From CAWANP01 sp963783445 (lineage in GTDB: Bacteria; Chloroflexota; Anaerolineae; JAAYZQ01): DNA of 64,000 nucleotides. Made by a program: the position numbers and the translations under genes. The stretch lies in the NCBI GenBank assembly GCA_963783445.1, contig CAWANP010000004.1, positions 310,001 to 374,000 on the forward strand, given 5' to 3'. Positions 60,141-64,000 of the stretch are shown piece after piece. Position 1 is the first letter of the stretch. Every line of letters starts with the position of its first letter. The notes under the pieces are model-generated. The model was not told the origin of the DNA. It did not search any database and saw only the letters and a program-made list of their open reading frames with translations.

Positions 60141-60740
60141 TCAGCCCACCGTCCATACCCTGCCATCAATGGTTCTCCAGCCATGGACCAAGAGCCGCGA
60201 GTCCGCATCAAAACAATAGTAACAGCCGCCGCCTGGATGTGGCGCCTCCTGGCCGCGCTCGATCCCGACCCCCTTAAGGTGGCTGAGATACAGAGCGCCC
60301 ACGCCTCCGTGCGTTACAATAGCCACGGCGCCTTCTGCCAACGGGCCATCAAGGATGGCGTCGACGGCAGCCGCCATGCGCTTCTGGGCATCGCGGGCCG
60401 TCTCCCAGCCTCGAACGCTCTCGTCCGGCCGGGAAAAAAGCAGGTCAGCGACCGCCTGGTGTTCATCGGCCGGAAGATAGCCGGTCGCTGAACGATCGAC
60501 CTCGCCCAAGCCCTCGATCATCTCAAAGTCCAGTCCCAGATACGAGGCCAGGATCTGGGCGCCATCCACGGCCTTTTGCTCGGAACTGCAATAGACCGCA
60601 CCAATGCCTTGTACCCAGGGCTTGTCCAGCATCCGCTCCATGCGCGCCCGGCCCAGCGCCGAAAGCGGCCACTGGGGAGCAGGGACATCCGGATCGACGA
60701 TCACGTCCGGATGGGTAATCAGATAAACTTGCCTAGTCAC
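60141..60740 (-). CDS. Histidine phosphatase family protein with altered N-terminal motif
   Basis: 199 residues. The phosphoglycerate-mutase-like fold is recognisable from WPLSALGRARMERML, VYCSSEQKAVDGAQIL, GLGEVDRSATGYLP and VAIVTHGGVG. The catalytic RHG at the start of the family reads THP here (LITHPDV): the nucleophilic His is kept, but Arg and Gly are not, and the usual SxxxRAxxTA is SSEQKAVDGA. Activity is probably modified. GTG 60740 has AAGGTG upstream. The region 60741-60933 upstream holds no gene. Substrate unknown. Confidence 0.8.
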   Translation of the reverse strand: MTRQVYLITHPDVIVDPDVPAPQWPLSALGRARMERMLDKPWVQGIGAVYCSSEQKAVDGAQILASYLGLDFEMIEGLGEVDRSATGYLPADEHQAVADLLFSRPDESVRGWETARDAQKRMAAAVDAILDGPLAEGAVAIVTHGGVGALYLSHLKGVGIERGQEAPHPGGGCYYCFDADSRLLVHGWRTIDGRVWTVG

Positions 60741-60933
60741 ATTTCACCTTCCTTTTCTGGAATTACAGACCTCAATGAACTGCCCGGTCGCGCCCATCCT
60801 CCCGCAGGCCTCTGCCTTGTTCTGGTGCCCGGCCGCCGGGCAGATTCAACCAGGAGCAGGGCAGCAGCCAGCGCCAACCTGCGGGAGGATCGCCCGGTCA
60901 AGGTACTTTGCAGCAACCCAGACCCAGGGCCAA

Positions 60934-62229
60934 TCAATCCCCCGCTGCGGCGCCCTGGCGAGCCAGCTCCCCGCGCGGAACACGAAAGTAGGCCCAGTAG
61001 AGCAGCGCGCCGGCGGCCGCCATCGCCGCGCCGGCCAGAAAGACGCTGGGGTAGCCCAGCGCGGCGATGGCGAAACCGCCAGCCAGCGCCACGGCCGACC
61101 GGCTCAGCCCCGCCCCTAGACCCAGTGCACCGGACATGGTCCCCCGCCAGGCCGGTGACACGATCTCCTGGCTATAGACGCGGATGGGACCGGTGGTCAA
61201 ATAGTAGGCGATGGACGCGCCCAGGAAGCCAAGTCCGGCCACGCTCCAGTGGGGGACGAGGGCCAGGGGCAGCATGACCAGCCCCATGGCCAACGAGCCC
61301 AGGGTAATGACCCGCCCATTGCCCCAGCGCTCGACGGCCAGCGGAGCGGCGAGGGCGGCAGGCACGGCGGCCAGTTGTGCGGCGGCCGCCAGCAAGCCAA
61401 TGAGCGCGGTCGAGGCGGAGAGCGCGTCGTCCAGATAGACGTTAAAGAAAGTAGTCAAGGCAGCCCAGGCTCCAAAACGCAGCATCACGACCACCGAAAG
61501 GATGATGATCAGCGCATAGGGAACGATACGCCGGGCGCTGGGCATGGCGCCGCGAGCCGATGGCTCGTTGCTCACACCTACGTTGCCCCGCCGGGCATGG
61601 GCTGGACGCGTCACCACCATGGCCCAGACGGCGGGGATCATGGCCAGTCCGGCCAGCCAGATCGAAGTCCGGTACGCTGCCGGATCCTGGGTGGTGACGC
61701 CCAACAGCATGGAAGTCAAGCCCGGCAGCACGCCGCCGACCAGACTGCCGGCAAAGGCGGCCAGAGGCACCAGCGCAATGTGCACGGAAAAAGCATAGTG
61801 CCGTTCCTCGGGTCCCGTCGCGCTCATCAAGAAAGGCAGGCCGTTCACAAAGTACAGGGCAAAGCCAAGATTGACCACGACGTACATGACCACCAGCCAG
61901 CCCTCCTGCCAGGTTGCCGGCACGAACTCGGCCAGCGGCAGCAGAAGCAGCCCCAATGCCGACGCGCTCAGCCCAGCGATGAGCAGGCGCCTGCTGCCCC
62001 ACCTCCGGTCCAGCAGGCCCGCGGGCAGGCAAAAAAGGGAGAAGGCCAGGGCTCCCGCACCGTTCACCACGCCGATGAACTCTGGGCCGTAGCCCAGGCG
62101 CAAGAGGTAGAGATTGAACAGGACAACGCGAATTCCGTCCCAGGCAAAGCCACGCAGGATAGAGGTAAAAAGGTAGAGCCGGACATCCCGGTTGAACAGG
62201 CGGAGCTTTCCCAGATAGGAACCTATCAT
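60934..62229 (-). CDS. Major facilitator superfamily transporter
   Basis: 431 residues, about 12 membrane helices. VRLYLFTSILRGFAWDGIRV at the N-terminus, GLLDRRWGSRRLLIAGLSA (the loop 2-3 motif of MFS proteins) and a matching APLAVERWGNGRVITLGSLA in the second half fit the family. The substrate is not predictable; the sequence is closest in feel to uncharacterised MFS proteins with sugar-phosphate or drug relatives. ATG 62229; the ribosome site is weak. The cupin gene stops 20 bases upstream of it on the same strand, so the two may be co-transcribed. Confidence 0.87.
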   Translation of the reverse strand: MIGSYLGKLRLFNRDVRLYLFTSILRGFAWDGIRVVLFNLYLLRLGYGPEFIGVVNGAGALAFSLFCLPAGLLDRRWGSRRLLIAGLSASALGLLLLPLAEFVPATWQEGWLVVMYVVVNLGFALYFVNGLPFLMSATGPEERHYAFSVHIALVPLAAFAGSLVGGVLPGLTSMLLGVTTQDPAAYRTSIWLAGLAMIPAVWAMVVTRPAHARRGNVGVSNEPSARGAMPSARRIVPYALIIILSVVVMLRFGAWAALTTFFNVYLDDALSASTALIGLLAAAAQLAAVPAALAAPLAVERWGNGRVITLGSLAMGLVMLPLALVPHWSVAGLGFLGASIAYYLTTGPIRVYSQEIVSPAWRGTMSGALGLGAGLSRSAVALAGGFAIAALGYPSVFLAGAAMAAAGALLYWAYFRVPRGELARQGAAAGD

Positions 62230-62249
62230 TGGCTGGAGCAGGCTCGCGC

Positions 62250-62609
62250 CTAGATCCTCTCGAATTTGTCCACGGTCTTTTCGGAGCGGACATTGCCCGT
62301 ATGCGCCGTATCCTGGGGCTCAAAGAGCAGGATCTGAGCCTCATCCTCAGCCGCCGGTTTGTGTTCCACACCGCGGGGCACGACGATGAACTCCCCCTCT
62401 TGCAGGACAACGTCCCTGTCCCGGAAATGGATGGTCACGCGGCCCTTGACGACCAGGAACATCTCGTCTTGCGTCTCGTGCTGGTGCCAGATGAACGCGC
62501 CGCACACCTTGGCCAGCAGAATGTGCTGCCCGTTGAGTTCGCCCACGATCTTGGGCGACCAATAGTCATCAAACAAGCCAAACTTTTCGACCAGGTTGAC
62601 CTTGTCCAT
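62250..62609 (-). CDS. Cupin-domain protein
   Basis: 119 residues, single conserved beta-barrel. The two cupin motifs are visible: GAFIWHQHETQDEMFLVVKG (His, His, Glu metal ligands, with the last position after Gly) and VPRGVEHKPAAEDEAQILLF (third His). A metal-binding, possibly small-molecule-sensing or isomerising role is expected. ATG 62609; 20 bases before the MFS gene, probably co-transcribed. Confidence 0.87.
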   Translation of the reverse strand: MDKVNLVEKFGLFDDYWSPKIVGELNGQHILLAKVCGAFIWHQHETQDEMFLVVKGRVTIHFRDRDVVLQEGEFIVVPRGVEHKPAAEDEAQILLFEPQDTAHTGNVRSEKTVDKFERI

Positions 62610-62632
62610 AAACGGTCCCTCTCTGGCTGTGC

Positions 62633-63330
62633 CTATTCGCCCGCAGTTGGCTGTTGATCCAGAAACGTGGGTAGTTCCGCGACGCTGGAAAGGATGCGCG
62701 CGCCCTCAACACGCTCCAGCGCCTCGCGGGTACCGCTGCCAGAGAGCACGCCGACCAGCAGCCCGGCGCCCGCGTTCCGACCGGCCTGCAGATCGAGGAC
62801 GGTATCGCCCGCCTTGGCGACGCGACGAACGTCCACCACGCCGGTAGCCTCCATGGCTCGGAAGATCATATAGGGCGCGGGCCGGCCCTGGGCCACGTCA
62901 TCGCTGCAAATGCTGGCATCAATGGCACCCCTGGTCCAGCCCAGTCCGATCCAGGATGAGGTCCGTCACCCGCCGGTAGAAACCGGTCGTCAGGGCAATC
63001 TTGATCCCGCGCGCCCGCAGCCAGGCAAAAGTCGCCTCCGTGCCAGGGATGGGCCGCAGATCCAGCCCGGCCAAAGCCTTCTTCCAGGCTGCTTTGGAAC
63101 GCGGCGTAGGCATCCTCGACACGCTGGTCATTGCCTGAAGAGTGGGAGCCCCATCGCTGCTCGACAAAAGCACGCAGAACGCTGCGCTTGGAGGCGCCTC
63201 GCCACGGTTGCAGGTCCGCCTCGGTCACGACAATCTGCTGCTGGCCCAGGGCATCCCTGAAAGCATTGAAAACCTGCCCCCCATCCGCTACAGTCGTCCC
63301 GGCCGTATCAAAGACAAGCAACTCAATCAT
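62633..63330 (-). pseudogene. HAD-superfamily phosphatase (phosphonatase-like), two frameshifts
   Basis: Start ATG 63330: ELLVFDTAGTTVADGG carries the HAD nucleophile (DxAGT as in phosphonoacetaldehyde hydrolase), then LRAFVEQRWGSHSSG. Near 63085 the frame shifts to one with DLRPIPGTEATFAWLRARGI and ALTTGFYRRVTDLIL. Near 62900-62930 it shifts again to QGRPAPYMIFRAMEATGV (Lys replaced by Arg in the GKPxPY motif) and VAKAGDTVLDLQAGRNAG. Joined, it is a roughly 235-residue phosphonatase-like HAD, complete in order. The two single-base breaks make it a pseudogene or a sequence error. Confidence 0.7.
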
Positions 63331-63377
63331 GGCTGGCAAGCTCTTTTCCAGGGCGCCGGATCACCGGCGCGCGCCTT

Positions 63378-63851
63378 TCAGGAGACAGGGTCCTGGTAGG
63401 GAACCTCTCCATAGGTCACATCGTACTCCAGGTAGAGCTTGAGCAAAGCCAGCGCCTCACCCCAGCCCGCCGCACAGTCGACCAGCGCCTCCACATCCTT
63501 TTGGGTCATCTTGTGGCCGCTTTCTTTCACCGACAGCCGGGTGCCGGGTCCCAGCGCCTCGAGATCGAACTCGATGGTCGTGGTGCTGTCGCCAGGCGTC
63601 CACTGAAAGACAAAGCGGCGCGGCGGATCAGCTTCCAACACCGGGCCTCCGGCTGTCGCCGTGTAGCGGTCAACCTGGGCCTCCACCCAGCGGAAGAGAA
63701 GGGCCCCGCCCGGCCGGGGGTCCACCTCCATTCCCTGAGTGAACCAGGCATCCCACACCGAAGCCGTGGTCAGGGCCTCGTAGACGCGCCGAGGCGGAAC
63801 GGCAATGTAGGTATTGACCTGGATGGGAGGGAGACGGATCTCGGTGCTCAA
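63378..63851 (-). CDS. SRPBCC-family (AHSA1/START-like) protein
   Basis: 157 residues. A helix-grip fold of the AHSA1 type is suggested by VNTYIAVPPRRVYEALTTA, VWDAWFTQGMEVDPRPGG, RFVFQWTPGDSTTTIEFDL and the C-terminal helix (GWGEALALLKLYLEYD). Such proteins bind hydrophobic ligands. TTG 63851 has AGGAGG 6 bases upstream. Promoter at 63941-63969. The next gene downstream, the broken HAD, begins 47 bases away on the same strand. Confidence 0.87.
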   Translation of the reverse strand: MSTEIRLPPIQVNTYIAVPPRRVYEALTTASVWDAWFTQGMEVDPRPGGALLFRWVEAQVDRYTATAGGPVLEADPPRRFVFQWTPGDSTTTIEFDLEALGPGTRLSVKESGHKMTQKDVEALVDCAAGWGEALALLKLYLEYDVTYGEVPYQDPVS

Positions 63852-63940
63852 ACGAAGCCTCTCCTCTCTTGACGCTCCTTCTTATTCGAGCGGGTACCCA
63901 ATTCGATGGAATAACGGCGTTGGTGAGCATTGGCCTGTCC

Positions 63941-63969
63941 AGTATACCGCCAAACCCGCGCCGGGTCAA
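63941..63969 (-). promoter_or_regulatory. Sigma70 promoter for the SRPBCC gene
   Basis: On the - strand TTGACC (63969-63964), 17-base spacer, TATACT (63946-63941). Leader about 90 bases. Confidence 0.6.
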
Positions 63970-64000
63970 GCGGCCCAGCCGGTCGACCAATATGACAACG

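Noticed and set aside
61249..62253. A 334-codon + strand frame opposite the MFS transporter
   Set aside because: Gln/His/Gly-rich translation without protein-like patterns; the MFS gene on the - strand is well supported.

Overview
The window is a 64-kb, GC-rich (roughly 60-65% by eye) chromosomal segment. It has good Shine-Dalgarno sites, sigma70-like promoters (TTGACN-N17-TATAAT), lipoproteins and membrane proteins with Thr/Pro-rich linkers followed by TolB-like propellers, and very long TPR proteins. That style is most like Chloroflexota (Anaerolineae/Caldilineae). This is an inference from gene style; there is no rRNA or other marker gene here. I saw no tRNA, rRNA, CRISPR, prophage or complete insertion sequence.

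Layout. (1) 1-6.9 kb, + strand: a DeoR-type regulator, a beta-helix/propeller lipoprotein (frame broken), a creatininase-family amidohydrolase, a NagB-like protein with an altered active site and a FAD oxidoreductase broken by several frameshifts; together this looks like a carbohydrate/amino-sugar catabolic locus. (2) 6.9-13.5 kb, +: hairpin repeats, an orphan Dam-type adenine methyltransferase overlapping an 8-TM protein, then an operon of TIM-barrel sugar isomerase, PiT phosphate transporter, DUF47 partner and PfkB kinase, followed by the tail of a degraded epimerase. (3) 13.5-31.2 kb, all -: an aldo/keto reductase with a ferredoxin tail, a giant 3740-residue STAND-like ATPase with roughly 90 TPRs, a GTPase with a DUF697-like membrane tail, a mandelate-racemase-family enzyme, a DUF4062/TIR-like protein and a D-malate/tartrate-type dehydrogenase. 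(4) 31.2-34.3 kb, +: a three-gene cassette of unknown function, including a peptidoglycan-binding-like protein with an amphipathic and membrane-spanning C-terminus. (5) 34.5-42.3 kb, mostly -: a broken membrane protein, an S9 peptidase, an amidohydrolase, a ThiF/MoeB-like E1 and an AI-2E family transporter, with one + methyltransferase. (6) 42.4-47.8 kb, +: atypical SDR, P-loop kinase, nucleoside hydrolase, adenosine-deaminase-like enzyme and a glycosidase-like Fe-S protein, suggesting nucleoside salvage. (7) 48.2-52.3 kb, +: threonine-synthase-like enzyme, TGS GTPase, SUMF1-domain protein and Nudix hydrolase. (8) 52.4-64 kb: a broken PAS/GAF histidine kinase joined to a P-type ATPase tail, a propeller membrane protein, VOC protein, DUF6144-like protein, methyltransferase, LarA-like protein, bacterioferritin, histidine phosphatase, MFS transporter, cupin, a broken HAD phosphatase and an SRPBCC protein.

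Two themes stand out. Small palindromic repeats lie in many intergenic gaps; several families change their arm sequence while staying self-complementary. Six genes carry single-base frame disruptions, which means either real decay or a draft-quality assembly. The best candidates for an undescribed system are the giant STAND-TPR protein with its same-strand neighbours and the 31.8-34.2 kb cassette. Both functional proposals are inferences.
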